Shown: one piece after another, positions 22,860 through 32,447 of the stretch
Numbering within the stretch: the first letter of the stretch is position 1
Layout of the letters: each line of letters starts with the position of its first letter
Source of the DNA: Taudactylus pleione
Taxonomy: Eukaryota; Chordata; Amphibia; Anura; Myobatrachidae
NCBI GenBank assembly: GCA_031769625.1
Contig: JAUIMM010000519.1
Coordinates: 4,397,501 to 4,461,500, forward strand
Direction of reading: 5' to 3'
Length of the DNA stretch: 64,000 nt
Made by a program: the position numbers and the translations under genes
The notes under the pieces: model-generated
The model's input: only the letters and a program-made list of their open reading frames with translations
The model's database searches: none
What the model was told of the DNA's origin: nothing

Positions 22860-23712
22860 TATTTATGTTACGACACACAGCAGTGCACCTTTTACACAAT
22901 GCCCACAGTAGTGCCCCTTTTACACAATGCCCACAGTAATGACCCTTTTACACAATGCCCACAGTAGTGACCCTTTTACACAATGCCCACTGAAGTGACG
23001 CTTATACACAAAGCCCACAGTAGTAATGCCCCTTATACAATGCCCACAGTAGTAGTGCCACTTATACAATGCCCCCAGCAGTGGTGTCCCTTACACAATG
23101 GCCACAGTAGTGGTGCCCCCTATGCAGTCCCCTTAGTAGTAGGGCCCCCTATGCAGTGCCTCCAGTAGTAGTATGCCCCCCAGTAGTATGCCCCCCAGTA
23201 GCAGTGACCCCATTTGCATGCCCCCAGTAGTATGCCTCCCAGTAGTATGCCCCCCAGTAGCAGTGTCCACATTAACATGCCCCCAGTAGTGGTATGCCCC
23301 CCTCCATTAGCAGGCCCCCAGTAGTAGTATGCCCCCCCTTAGCAGGCCCCCAGTAGTAGTAGTGCCCCCATTAGCAGGCCCCCAGTAGTAATATGCCTCC
23401 CCTTAGCAGGCCCCCAGTAGTAATATGCCCCCCCTTAGCAGGCCCCCAGTAGTAATATGCCCCCCTTGTCAGGCCCCCAGTAGTAATATGCCCCCCCTTG
23501 GCAGGCCCCCAGTAGTAATATGTCCCCCCTTAGCAGGCCCCCAGTAGTAACATGCCCCCCACTAGCAGGCCCAGTAGTAGTAGTGCCCCCACGTAGCAGG
23601 CCCCCAGTAGTAGTATAACCCCCATTAGCAGGCCCCCACTTAGCAGGCCCCCAGTAGTAATATGCCACCCACTAGCTGGGCCCCAGTAGTAGTATGCCCC
23701 CCAGTAATGCCC
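22860..23712. repeat. CAGTAGTAGTATGCCCCC-type minisatellite
   Basis: It grades from CCCTTTTACACAATGCCCACAGTAGTGA-like units to AGCAGGCCCCCAGTAGTAAT-ATGCCCCCCTT units of about 31 bp. The open frames read on the minus strand here (Gly/Leu/Ala/Thr-rich) are repeat products. The upstream part (22790-22900, CAATCTTATTCACATTACACC) recurs at 43345 inside a different hAT. Confidence 0.9.
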
Positions 23713-23805
23713 CCTTACACACACGCATTAAAAAAAAAAAGTTACCTGAGTCCCCACTCCCGCCGCCGACCGCTCTGCCCTGCTGTCACGCGCTGAGGAG
23801 GGAGC

Positions 23806-24021
23806 CGGAAGACGGAGCTCATGAATGAGCTCCAACCGGTTCCCTCCATACAGCAGCCAATGAGAGTCTGCCTGACTCTCATTGGCTGCTATTACAAACA
23901 CACAGCTGCCGCTGGCGGCTGTGTGTTTGTGTCTGTGTAGGGCAGACCGCTATCACCGCAGTCTGCCCTACACTAGAGGAGCCCTGACGTCAGATTCTCT
24001 CGTGAGAATCCGACGTCAGGG
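23806..24021. repeat. Cluster of five adjacent hairpins near a hAT B-end
   Basis: The hairpins in order are GGAGCTCATGAATGAGCTCC, CAGCCAATGAGAGTC with its mirror (15-bp perfect arms), ACAAACACACAGC...GCTGTGTGTTTGT, TGTAGGGCAGAC...GTCTGCCCTACA and CCCTGACGTC...GACGTCAGGG. They resemble the chained design of the CTGATTCAG MITEs but in an unrelated sequence. Confidence 0.85.
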
Positions 24022-24689
24022 AGCTGCAGCTCGGCCTTAAACGGGGATCCCAGTCAGGCGGGAAACACCCGAACAGTGTTCGGATGGACTCGATCCAAAA
24101 TGTTCGGAGCGGTTCGGATTCCACAGAATCCGAAACCTGTCATCTCTAGTCTAAACACAGCACAGTCTATACAGCAGAGTTCAGCACAGCATACATCAGC
24201 ATGCCTGACAAAGAAATGGCGCTGAGTCCCTTCCGTGCCGCCTTATAAAGAATCCATAACCCATGAGAATCTGACGCTGTGAAGATGACATTTTGCGTCA
24301 AAGTGGAATCCGAGTCAGACGGGAAGGCCCAAGCTTGCACTCGGATTGACTCGGATTCCCAATATTCAGACAGGTTCGTATTCCAAGGAATCCCAACCGC
24401 TCATCTCTAGTTCTAACAAACTTAAGGCATTCATTTGTATGTGAGATATGGGAGGAGTACTACGGTAAGTCAGTATGTAACACATTCTCACTCAGCCTAC
24501 CGAGCCTAGATTACTAAACACATACAGTAGTTAAAGGTTTGCTGACTTCAAGTTCTCTGTTTGCAAAAATGATGACTAAAACATTGACTAAAATTAGACT
24601 AAAATGAAAACAGAGGTCCACCGACTAAATCTTGACTAAGACAAAGCAAATAAGAGAGACTAAAATGTGACTGTAAACAGGATGCAGTT

Positions 24690-25018
24690 GTAATACCGAC
24701 TATCGGGATGCTGGCGCCTAGAATGCCAGTGCCGGAATTCTGACACCTGTCAGAATCCCGGTGCAGGAATCCTGACCACCGGCATCCTGATGCTAAGTAC
24801 TGGGGTTAGGGTTAGGTACTAGGTGAGGGTTAGGGTTAGACACTAAGGGGGGAGGTTTTGGTTACGGGTGTGGGGGGGGGGTTGGTTTAGGCACTAGGGG
24901 GGGTTAGGTTTAGGCAGCAGGGAGGGAGGCTTAGGATACTGATCAACAGGTGTCGGTATCCTAACCCTATTCTCACTGCCGGGATCCCGACCACTGGCAT
25001 CCCGTACACTACCGCTTT
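24690..25018. mobile_element. MITE-like element with TTAGGG-rich centre
   Basis: The outer parts are rich in mirror phrases (CGGGATGCTGGC, CCGGAATTC, ACCGGCATCC and GCCGGGATCCCG, CTGGCATCCCG). The centre is a degenerate GGTTAGGGTTAGG-CACTAGG array. It splits the ACTAAAACTAAATTT repeat. The exact TSD was not resolved. Confidence 0.6.
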
Positions 25019-25110
25019 AAACCAACTGCAATTTTAAATAAGCGACTAAGACTAAAACTAAATTTAAAATTCTTGTCAAAATTAACACTTCTCTGAAAGT
25101 CAGAGGCAGA

Positions 25111-25272
25111 CATGGGCGTGACTACCATAGGTGCAAGGGGTCCACAGCTGAGCGGTGCCCATCTTCCTTCTCAAAGTTATATGTGTTATATACATTTTTC
25201 ACCATTGGGTGGTACATAGGGGCCCTTACAAACTTTTGCTATGGGGCCTTCAAATACCTAGTTACGTCCCTG
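25111..25272. mobile_element. Short hAT MITE, 162 bp, perfect TSD
   Basis: The termini are CATGGGCGTGACTACC and TAGTTACGTCCCTG. The flanks are GAGGCAGA on both sides (25103-25110, 25273-25280), an exact 8-bp TSD. There is no coding content. Confidence 0.88.
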
Positions 25273-25280
25273 GAGGCAGA

Positions 25281-26892
25281 CACTGTGATTTAGTACTGCT
25301 TTGAAGGATTCCTGGAACAGATGCACAAATATTCAAATCTGTGTCTAGATTCTTGCAACCCATTTCCTTGGTCTGGTTGCATTGAACCTTAACCTAACAA
25401 TAGTCTCTTCTCATAAATACATAAAAACAACCTAACATCTTTTGCATTAATACATGAAAACACATCTAATGTGAAGTAAGAAGTCTATGAGAAGAAATCA
25501 TATTTTAAACTCCTGAACATGCAAAACGCTGATCCTGCCTTTGATAAATAAAAGAGGGAAAATGGGACATTATTCAGAAGCTTTTAGCAGGGAAACAAGA
25601 TTACAACATTTGTTATAGAATTTGTAAATTCACATACTGTACTATTTCTAATCCAGTCTCATTTCATATAAAAATAACACATTTCATTACCGTTTAAGAG
25701 CTTTCATGCTGAACTGGAGAAATAGCCGAGCCCCCTGTGTAAGCTGAAGAAATTAAAAGGAGAAGAAAAGGCAGCTTTAATTTGTAAGAAGTTGCAAATG
25801 CAGATTTGTGATTTTCATTTGTTAAAAGGCTGAAACATTTTTCTCATAAATACTAAGACCAGCGTGGTTTCCTGACTTTACTCCCGTTAAATGAAGAAGA
25901 GGATGATGTACATACTTAAAATTCATGTTTTTTTTTTCCTTTTCACACAGAGATGCTTCCAAGTGGTACATTTTCTTCCGCTGCTTGCCTGACTACACAT
26001 TTTATATCATTACAATAGAACACTGCTCACTGTCTATATAACCTTTGTGCTCACTTAGATTGCGGTTGAATTAAATCAATTAAAATTCCCATCTATTGAT
26101 ATTTTACTCAAGGTAACAGTTTAAATGAGAGTTCCATTTGACATTTACAAAAGGGGAGAATTTATTTTTAGAAAAAAACAGACTACATTCAAGATATATT
26201 TACAATTTTTGGTTTCTAAGTATAAATTACGCTGGAATGAATTGTGTGCTGCCTTAGGGAAATTAACAGTACCTTCAAATGGATTGCTTCTGTCACTATA
26301 TGGACATAGTTTGTTTGATGTTCCTGCGCCATTTATCTTCTGTTGTGTGTTTATCTGTAATCAGCCTTACTCTACAGGTACGCTGGATGAAAGGAAAGCC
26401 ATCCTGAGTGGTACTGTGTTTAGAGTTTTACATAAACTCACTCATATATTTACAGTATATAGATTTATTTACCAAAAGGTACAATGGTTTGCCAGTTTAC
26501 AGCTTTTCATGTCCCCGTCTACTAAGATCTATAAATTGCTTTCTTTTTCTGCTTCGATATACCTTGAAGCAGTAAGTAGCATTACTTCAAAGACTAGTAC
26601 TTTGAGACATTATAGCAAATGTATTCTAAATATGAGATTTCCACTGCTATCCCCAACAAAAGCAATGTTTAGAATACGTACCGAATGCTGAAGAATATTA
26701 AAACCTTAAATTCTCTTATTTATCATATCTTCATGACTTCCTAATAAATCTAGATTAAGTAGTATAAATAATCATATGGGCATATCACATACCTTTCTGT
26801 GTAAGCCTATACCCTTAACAGGGACAGTGTGATTATATGGCAAGGTGAGTAATTCTCCTTAAGCAATATACCTTGGGGTGGCAGATTGGAGA
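25281..26892. other. Repeat-poor segment; candidate unique or conserved non-coding DNA
   Basis: From about 25690 to 26700 I see no terminal repeats, minisatellite or transposon protein. An open frame at 26125-26691 (188 aa) lacks any domain I recognise, has AT-driven codon use and no clear context, so I do not call it a gene. The texture is that of single-copy DNA with runs such as GCTGAAACATTTTTCTCATA. It is the best place in this window to look for host regulatory sequence. Confidence 0.35.
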
Positions 26893-26943
<51 letters not shown>

Positions 26944-26944
26944 T
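26893..26944. repeat. (ATT)n microsatellite
   Basis: About 17 uninterrupted ATT units. Confidence 0.97.
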
Positions 26945-27808
26945 GTTCCCTTACCTGGGTCTTCTGAGTAATGGTGTGTATGTAAAGCATTTTCTCTTGT
27001 AATATTTCTCACCTTGTGGTATGTACAGCACTATTCAAGATATGACAGTTCCCACATGGGTCGCTGTCATATGGCAGTAATTGACTGAGTGATATGAACG
27101 ATAACAATATCGATCAAGGATAAATCGTTCATATCATTCAGTTTTATGCAGTGAACGAATGACTAAAATGCGCGTTCCCGCATGGACGATAACGATAAAT
27201 ATGGTTGTCCGTACATGCAGGCCAACTTGGATGATTTCAACACGATTTGCATGTTAAGAGATGACTTCACTAAAATATCTATCATAGATATCTATCCAGA
27301 GCCGGCCCTAGCCAATTTGGTGCCCTAGGCAAAATTTGGACTGGTTTTCCCTAGCAGATAATCCCACCACCAATCTAAGGCCCCCATTTATCAAAGAAGC
27401 ATAACACCCTTTAGTGCTTGCTAAAGGGGGTATGCCATTTTTTCTGGATTTAACAAACAGCAGTAATCAAAGATTACCACTGTTTGTCAAGCATCGCTCT
27501 TGCTATCTTTTCTGGCTTCAGCGAAACCTTCCAGGCACTGCCGGGTCCCCGTGTTATGCACATGCACAGATGGACTGTTGTGCATAACACCGGAGCAACA
27601 TCCCTGGCAGCGTTAGGCTGCCAGTAGCCCAGCAGAGGACCTCTGTTACAAGTCGCGGTCACGACTTGAATCCTTCTGACAGGTTGCCCAGACAGGATGG
27701 GGTTACTTCAGTTCTTCCTTTTGCTAGGCGATTGGCACACCTCAGGAAGTGATGTGTTATCCACAGTGCAAACCTGATTGGGTTGTCAACCTATTTGTAC
27801 TCACTGGA

Positions 27809-28255
27809 CTAGTGCAGCTGTTTCTTTTCAGCTTGTTCATGCAAATTTCTCTTATCAATCAATTGGTCCATTAAGTCATCATTCTTCCCAGCATAATACG
27901 TATTACTTTCATTCAAAGCTTTACGCATTCTGTAAAATTCTTCCAGGATGATATAGCCCTCATTGGACGGACCTTGCACCATACACTGACCACACACACC
28001 GACATCTTTATTCTGCTTTGTAAATGTCTCTTTCAACTGAATAACACTGTTTACCCCATCAATTTGACAGGATTCACCATAGAGGATTTCAAACAGCTTT
28101 AAAACCCTTCCATGTAACCGACTTCCTTCACATTCAGACTGTAAACTCCAGCCCGGGTTTTCCTTCTCTCTAGACTGAGAATTAACCTTTGTAGGAATAT
28201 TTCTGCCTTTAGAATCTTTCTTTTTATTTCCCATGATTCTTGGCACAAAATACAC
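27809..28255 (-). CDS. Gag-like N-terminal ORF of an LTR element (uncertain)
   Basis: A 148-aa minus-strand frame begins about 440 bp downstream of the LTR end at 28698, the usual place for gag. It starts M-Y-F-V-P-R-I-MGNKKKDSKG. If the second Met is used, Gly at position 2 resembles the N-myristoylation context of some gag proteins. The rest is charged, with LFEILYGESC, CGQCMVQ and a C-terminal Lys/Glu-rich, possibly coiled part. I recognise no capsid or zinc knuckle, and nothing like pol follows. It could equally be an unrelated frame, so the call rests on context. Confidence 0.35.
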   Translation of the reverse strand: MYFVPRIMGNKKKDSKGRNIPTKVNSQSREKENPGWSLQSECEGSRLHGRVLKLFEILYGESCQIDGVNSVIQLKETFTKQNKDVGVCGQCMVQGPSNEGYIILEEFYRMRKALNESNTYYAGKNDDLMDQLIDKRNLHEQAEKKQLH

Positions 28256-28697
28256 AGGAACAACTTGGTTTTGTTTTCACTATATCACACTTTCTCTTCA
28301 AAAGTATTTTTAACACAACAAAACATTTTTCTTCATGTGGCACTACAATTACCAGCATGTATCAAACAGTCTCAATAGCCTTTCAATAGGAACCTCTGCT
28401 CCCTCAGTACCACACCTTGACTTAATGAGCATGAGCAATTCACCAGGATAAACCACACAATTTCTTTTAACCCTTCCAATGCTGAGGAAGTGCACATTTC
28501 TCTTCACAGACAAATTATTTTGTTTAAACAACACACCAGACTTTTATCTTCACTCACCACCTTGACGAGCATTCCACCTTGCAGGTGCAGTGAGCCTCCT
28601 TATGTCAATTTACTTGCTGTAATCCACTTTTTTCAGCAGAGCTGTCTTGCATAGAAACTTTGTGCGTAGAATCTTCGTGCCCACATTATCCACCAAA

Positions 28698-29365
28698 TGT
28701 GATATCTTGGGGGTAATTAGCTCGGCAGAGGGTGGATTGGTGCAGTGTTTAGGTGCTTAACGAGGGTCCACACACAGCTTTCAAGTAAAATAAATGAGAT
28801 GTTGCTTTACTTCCAGCAGAGAAAAACAAGTACAACACAAAGGAACAGAAAATAATAAACAACCTAGCACCTGTTTAGGGCATCTAACTCACTTCTTGAG
28901 CCCTTTCTAACATGATGCAGCTAGTCTGCCAACAAAGTCTCTGCCTGCTTCTTGCAGGACTATCACCGGCTCCAACCTGGCTTGGCTTGGCTGCCACAGC
29001 TACACAAACACAGTCCTGGTGGCCTTCCCTGTATCATACAGATATAGGCCCTTGCTTCCTCAGCCTGCAGCTTTACTGCTCGAATGTCACACAGTCTGAG
29101 AGTTTGTGGTCCCTCTTGCTTCCTGCAAGGTCCAGACACAGACCTACTGGCTCCCACTGGCTCACTTAGCTTCACTGGGCTCTCTCGCTGCCACAATACC
29201 ACATAGATTGTTTCGCACAGCAGCCTGACTGGTCTGCCTTCTCATCAGCCCACACCAGAGCTCTATCCACAAGGCAGCAATTAAGCATCTTCCCACAATG
29301 CCTTTCTAGTCTGGTGAGCCTTGCTGCTCACGAGTGTCACCAGTGCCACCTCTGGTTAAAGTGCC

Positions 29366-29368
<3 letters not shown>
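28698..29368 (-). repeat. Probable LTR (TGTG...CACA) with adjacent primer-site region
   Basis: Read on the minus strand it starts TGTGGCACTTTAACC (29368) and ends CCCAAGATATCACA (28698). It is followed at once by TTTGGTGGATAATGTGGG, which looks like a primer-binding site starting TGG. No second LTR is present within the hAT, so only the 5' portion of an LTR element was captured. The boundaries are inferred from TG/CA ends only. Confidence 0.5.
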
Positions 29369-29399
<31 letters not shown>

Positions 29400-29515
29400 T
29401 GCTGGATGCTTGGCACTCCTGCTAAAGTGGATTTATACATTACCATGAATGATAATAATAATGAGTGTAGGACACTTGGGTTTTCTCTGCAATGAGTCCG
29501 TAAAGTACACAAGTA

Positions 29516-29549
<34 letters not shown>

Positions 29550-29621
29550 GGACAGAGGCTGGTGCCACAAAATATAAATGGCAAAGGAGCACATCCAGAG
29601 ACCAAAGCTGACCCCTTTACA

Positions 29622-29754
29622 CAAATGCAGAAGCGCAGTACTCCATGGACTTCAAGGAAATGACCACAGCACAAGGCTTATATTACCAACATTAAGCCTT
29701 GTGCTGTGGTCCTTTCCTTGAAGTCCCCGGAGTGCTGCCATTCTTCTGCATTTG
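29622..29754. repeat. Hairpin with about 60-bp arms
   Basis: The arms 29622-29680 and 29692-29754 mirror one another (TTCAAGGAAATGACCACAGC / GCTGTGGTCCTTTCCTTGAA) with a few mismatches around an 11-bp loop. TA-rich microsatellites lie on both sides (29518-29548 and 29755-29790). It is probably a small foldback element in a TA repeat, like the one at 51043-51201. Confidence 0.8.
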
Positions 29755-30305
29755 ATATATATCTATATGTATCTTTAGATAGATATATATACATGACACA
29801 GCTCCTATAAGTCTAATGCAGCCCCCATTTCTGCCATCAGTGCCTACCTGCCTGAGCAGTTACTTTTCGATGCAGCCAATGCTGCTGTTGACATCTGGTC
29901 TGATTGCTGGACAGTGGTAGGTGGCGGGCGGTGGGTCGGCGGCTAATCTGGGGGCAGAGCCGCAACTGACCTCACGGCTCTGCTCCACAAAGGTCCACGG
30001 GAGGAGTGGCCGCGGCTGGACATGCGCCATATTGACTCCTACTGTAGCCAGAATGAGCTTCTGTGCAGAAGCTCATTCTGACCTAGCTCACAGTCAGTCA
30101 GTGAGTCACCTGACTATCCGACTGCTGCGCTGCCCAATTGGAGCTGAGCTCCGATCGCGGTAGCAACGGGAGAGGGGGAAAGTAGTGTCATGGAGTGGGG
30201 GCAGCATTGCAGAGAGGGGGGGCAGCTTCAGAGCCCTGGAATGCCCCTAGGCATTCCAGTCACCCTAGGCATTTGCTTAGAATGCCTATGCCTAGGGCTG
30301 GCTCT

Positions 30306-30884
30306 GTATCTATCAGTGTGTACACCAAAAATCGTTTGCCCTGCACTAAAGAAAGTTGAAGGGAAATCTATCAACGATATCATTGGTTGTGGAGGTTGTA
30401 TGCTCCATAAGAGTTGGACCTCTCTCAGCTAATCAGCAGACAGTTTTTACTTGAGAACGCAAACACAGTACAAAAACGTAGTACAAAAGAAGCAGCTACC
30501 AGAAAACTGTACAACATATTGTATATAAGAAAAAAAAGATGCTATAGGCTCAGATAATCAAATCATTGCAAACTTGACGTAGATGTGGTAGATTTACAGT
30601 AAATATTTGTATATGGTGTGTTTTGTAGCCTTGGATCCTAAGTAAAAAAATTGCTGATGCTGACGTCAAAATGTGATCAACACAAACGGTTTAGAACAGA
30701 GTGAAAAATGCTTTAGCAGCGATGGGGAATCCAGGGTAGTGATGGGTTACATGGCAGTGGGACATATTAGCTAGAAGCAACGTAATTTGTTTAAAGTTAC
30801 AATATATTTTGTTATCACTAGATGTGTGTCTTTTATGATTAAGATGATGAATTCAGAAAGGAAGGTAATATTTCAAAGCCTTTG
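30306..30884. other. Stretch without recognised gene
   Basis: Sequence right of the hAT TSD; CGATATCATTGG here and ATATCGATCAAGG before the hAT suggest the hAT landed in another small repeat. Nothing coding is seen. Confidence 0.35.
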
Positions 30885-31150
30885 TGCTGAGGCAGAAGCA
30901 GTCAAATCCCTGCTCCACCATCCCTCTGACCTTGGGCAGCAGAAGCCATCTACCCCACTCCCCTCTGTGCTGGGGCAGAAGCAGTCATCTCCCTGCTCCC
31001 CCTCCTCCCCCTGTCCTTGGGCAGCAGAAGCCCTCCATCCCTCTCCCCTCTGTGATGGGGCAGAGCCATCTCCCTGCTGCCCCCTCCCACTGCCATCTCC
31101 CTGCTCCCCCCTCCCAAAGCCATCTCTTTCCTTCCCCCCTCCCTCTGTCG
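30885..31150. repeat. CT-rich minisatellite, unit about 60 bp
   Basis: Repeated units of GGGCAGAAGCAGTCATCTCC-CTGCTCCCCCTCC type with GGGCAGCAGAAGCC. They give open frames in several phases (Pro/Ser or Gly/Arg rich), which are artefacts of the repeat. Confidence 0.85.
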
Positions 31151-31152
31151 AA

Positions 31153-31339
31153 GGACAGCAGGACCCCACACCGTTCATGTTTTCCAGGTCACCCAGCAGA
31201 TACACAGGTGTGTTCATTACTCACTGACACATTTTAAAAGTTCCACTGGTGGAGCTAATTATTTAACTTGTGATTATGTGAGGAGACCTGGAAAACATGA
31301 GCTGTTTTGGGTCCTAAGGACCGAGTTTGAGAACCTGTG
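31153..31339. mobile_element. hAT non-autonomous fragment (right end)
   Basis: It ends CCTAAGGACCGAGTTTGAGAACCTGTG, typical of a widespread vertebrate hAT MITE. GTTCATGTTTTCCAGGTC near the left mirrors GACCTGGAAAACATGAG near the right. The left terminus is missing, replaced by the minisatellite upstream. Confidence 0.6.
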
Positions 31340-31436
31340 CCCTACACTACATTACTGAGCCCTCTATAAACTACATTACACTGTAAAAGATCACTACACT
31401 ACTTATCCGCACTACATCTGAGAGATGGTGAAACAC

Positions 31437-32060
31437 TGATAAAAGCAAGACAAAGGGTAAAGTGGGCAAAAGACACTGACACACTAGCCAGTGGAGAGAG
31501 ACAGTCTGAAAAAATAAAAGCATCGGGGAAAGTAAGCAACAGACACAACATAAATGGAGGGATGAAACAAACACCAGAAAATCTAAAACAAAGGGGAAAG
31601 TGGGCAAAGGATACTGACAAGTGACATAAACATGGGATGCAAGTCTAACACATGTACACTCATCTAAGTAGTAATTCGCACAATCTACATGACTGCTGTC
31701 TAGGCCAAATTACATCACTGGGGCTGCTGGACCACAGGAAAGCCCTTAGAAGGTCAGTCACTGGCCCCAGAGAAGAGGCAGTAGCTACTTGGAACAGGGG
31801 GGGGCATGGGTGGAGGCAGTACCACAAAGCACGGGGGAAGCAGTATGGAGAATGGGGAGGCAGTATGTAATGGAGGAAAATAACATGGACCAGGGGGTGG
31901 GATGGAGCAGAGGAGAGGCAGCAACTGCATGGACCAAGAGGGGAGCAGGGATGGACCAAGGCTTAGGATGGAGCAGAGGAGAGGCAGCAGCTGCACAGAC
32001 CAGGAGTGGGATGGAATGGACCAGGGGGTGGGTTGGAGCAGAGGAGAGGTGTTGGATGAT
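31437..32060. repeat. Two tandem repeat blocks
   Basis: At 31440-31625 units around AAAGGGGAAAGTGGGCAAA-GACACTGACA recur at about 60-80-bp spacing. At 31785-32060 GATGGAGCAGAGGAGAGGCA-GCA(G/A)CTGCA units recur at about 60-65 bp. Apparent ORFs on both strands follow the repeats. Confidence 0.8.
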
Positions 32061-32100
32061 GCTGGCTTTATCCAAACTGCATCCAGTTAACTGATCCAGC

Positions 32101-32255
32101 GATCTCTAGGACATGCCAGAGCTCATCAGGAGGCCTGACCTCCAAAATGCGGTACTGTGCATGCACATCCTGTTGGCATGTCTTTTCACCCTAGCATTCC
32201 ATGTTAATGTTGTAACCCTGGTTAGGGTTACAGAGATATATTACATATAAATATG
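32101..32255 (+). repeat. 155-bp direct repeat, left copy
   Basis: It starts GATCTCTAGGAC and ends ATTACATATAAATAT. It matches 36286-36440 without indels and with about six substitutions, and the pair brackets the PLE 32256-36285. Confidence 0.9.
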
Positions 32256-32447
32256 ATGGATCTTCTAAAATTTGTTTTGACTAAGAACTTTTTTGTTTTT
32301 AACGATAAATTTTTTTTACAAATTCGTGGCACGGTGATGGGGGCAGCCTGTGCCCCCACTTATGCCAATATTTACCTAGGTTGGTGGGAGGAGGTCATGG
32401 TATTTAATGAAGTCAATGAGAAATACACCTGACACATATTAATTTGA

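Larger units (their letters stand above)
22317..24148 (-). mobile_element. hAT copy of the A/B-end family, insertion 3
   Basis: The A-end TAGGGATGTGCGCCGGACC is at 22317 and the B-end ...GAAACCTGTCATCTCTA ends at 24148. The flanks GTCTAGAC (22309-22316) and GTCTAAAC (24149-24156) match at 7 of 8. It adjoins insertion 2, sharing one flank, so both used essentially the same target in the outer hAT. It has no coding sequence. It holds a long CAGTAGTA/GCCCCC minisatellite and, near the B-end, five consecutive hairpins (23806-24021). Confidence 0.85.
8861..24409 (-). mobile_element. hAT element, outer copy interrupted by nested insertions
   Basis: The left end TAGAGATGTGTGCCGGACC ('A-end') is at 8861 and the right end ...CCGCTCATCTCTA ('B-end') closes at 24409. 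The flanks GTTCTGAC (8853-8860) and GTTCTAAC (24410-24417) are a 7/8 TSD of the 8-bp length typical of hAT. The element's own sequence is about 2.3 kb in three pieces: 8861-10645, 15254-15495 and 24149-24409. Continuity is shown by the CAGCACAG/CATACAGCA-type wording on both sides of each insertion. The transposase remnant reads from B-end to A-end and keeps only its N-terminal BED region. Confidence 0.85.
27297..30305. mobile_element. hAT-type element, 3.0 kb, perfect TSD, carrying LTR material
   Basis: The TIRs are CAGAGCCGGCCCTAG (27297) and CTAGGGCTGGCTCTG (to 30305). TATCTATC flanks both sides exactly (27289-27296, 30306-30313). It has no transposase. Inside are a minus-strand LTR with primer-site region and gag-like frame (27809-29368), TA microsatellites (29371-29396, 29518-29548), a hairpin at 29622-29754 and GC-rich sequence (29900-30300). 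Confidence 0.9.

Noticed and set aside
22983..23724. Gly/Leu/Thr-rich and Pro-rich frames
   Set aside because: They are products of the CAGTAGTATGCCCCC minisatellite.
26125..26691. 188-codon ORF as a host gene
   Set aside because: It has no recognisable domain, AT-driven composition and no splice or promoter context. I kept it only as part of a repeat-poor segment.
30787..31237. Pro/Ser-rich frames of 114-146 codons
   Set aside because: Open in several phases and both strands over a 60-bp CT-rich minisatellite.
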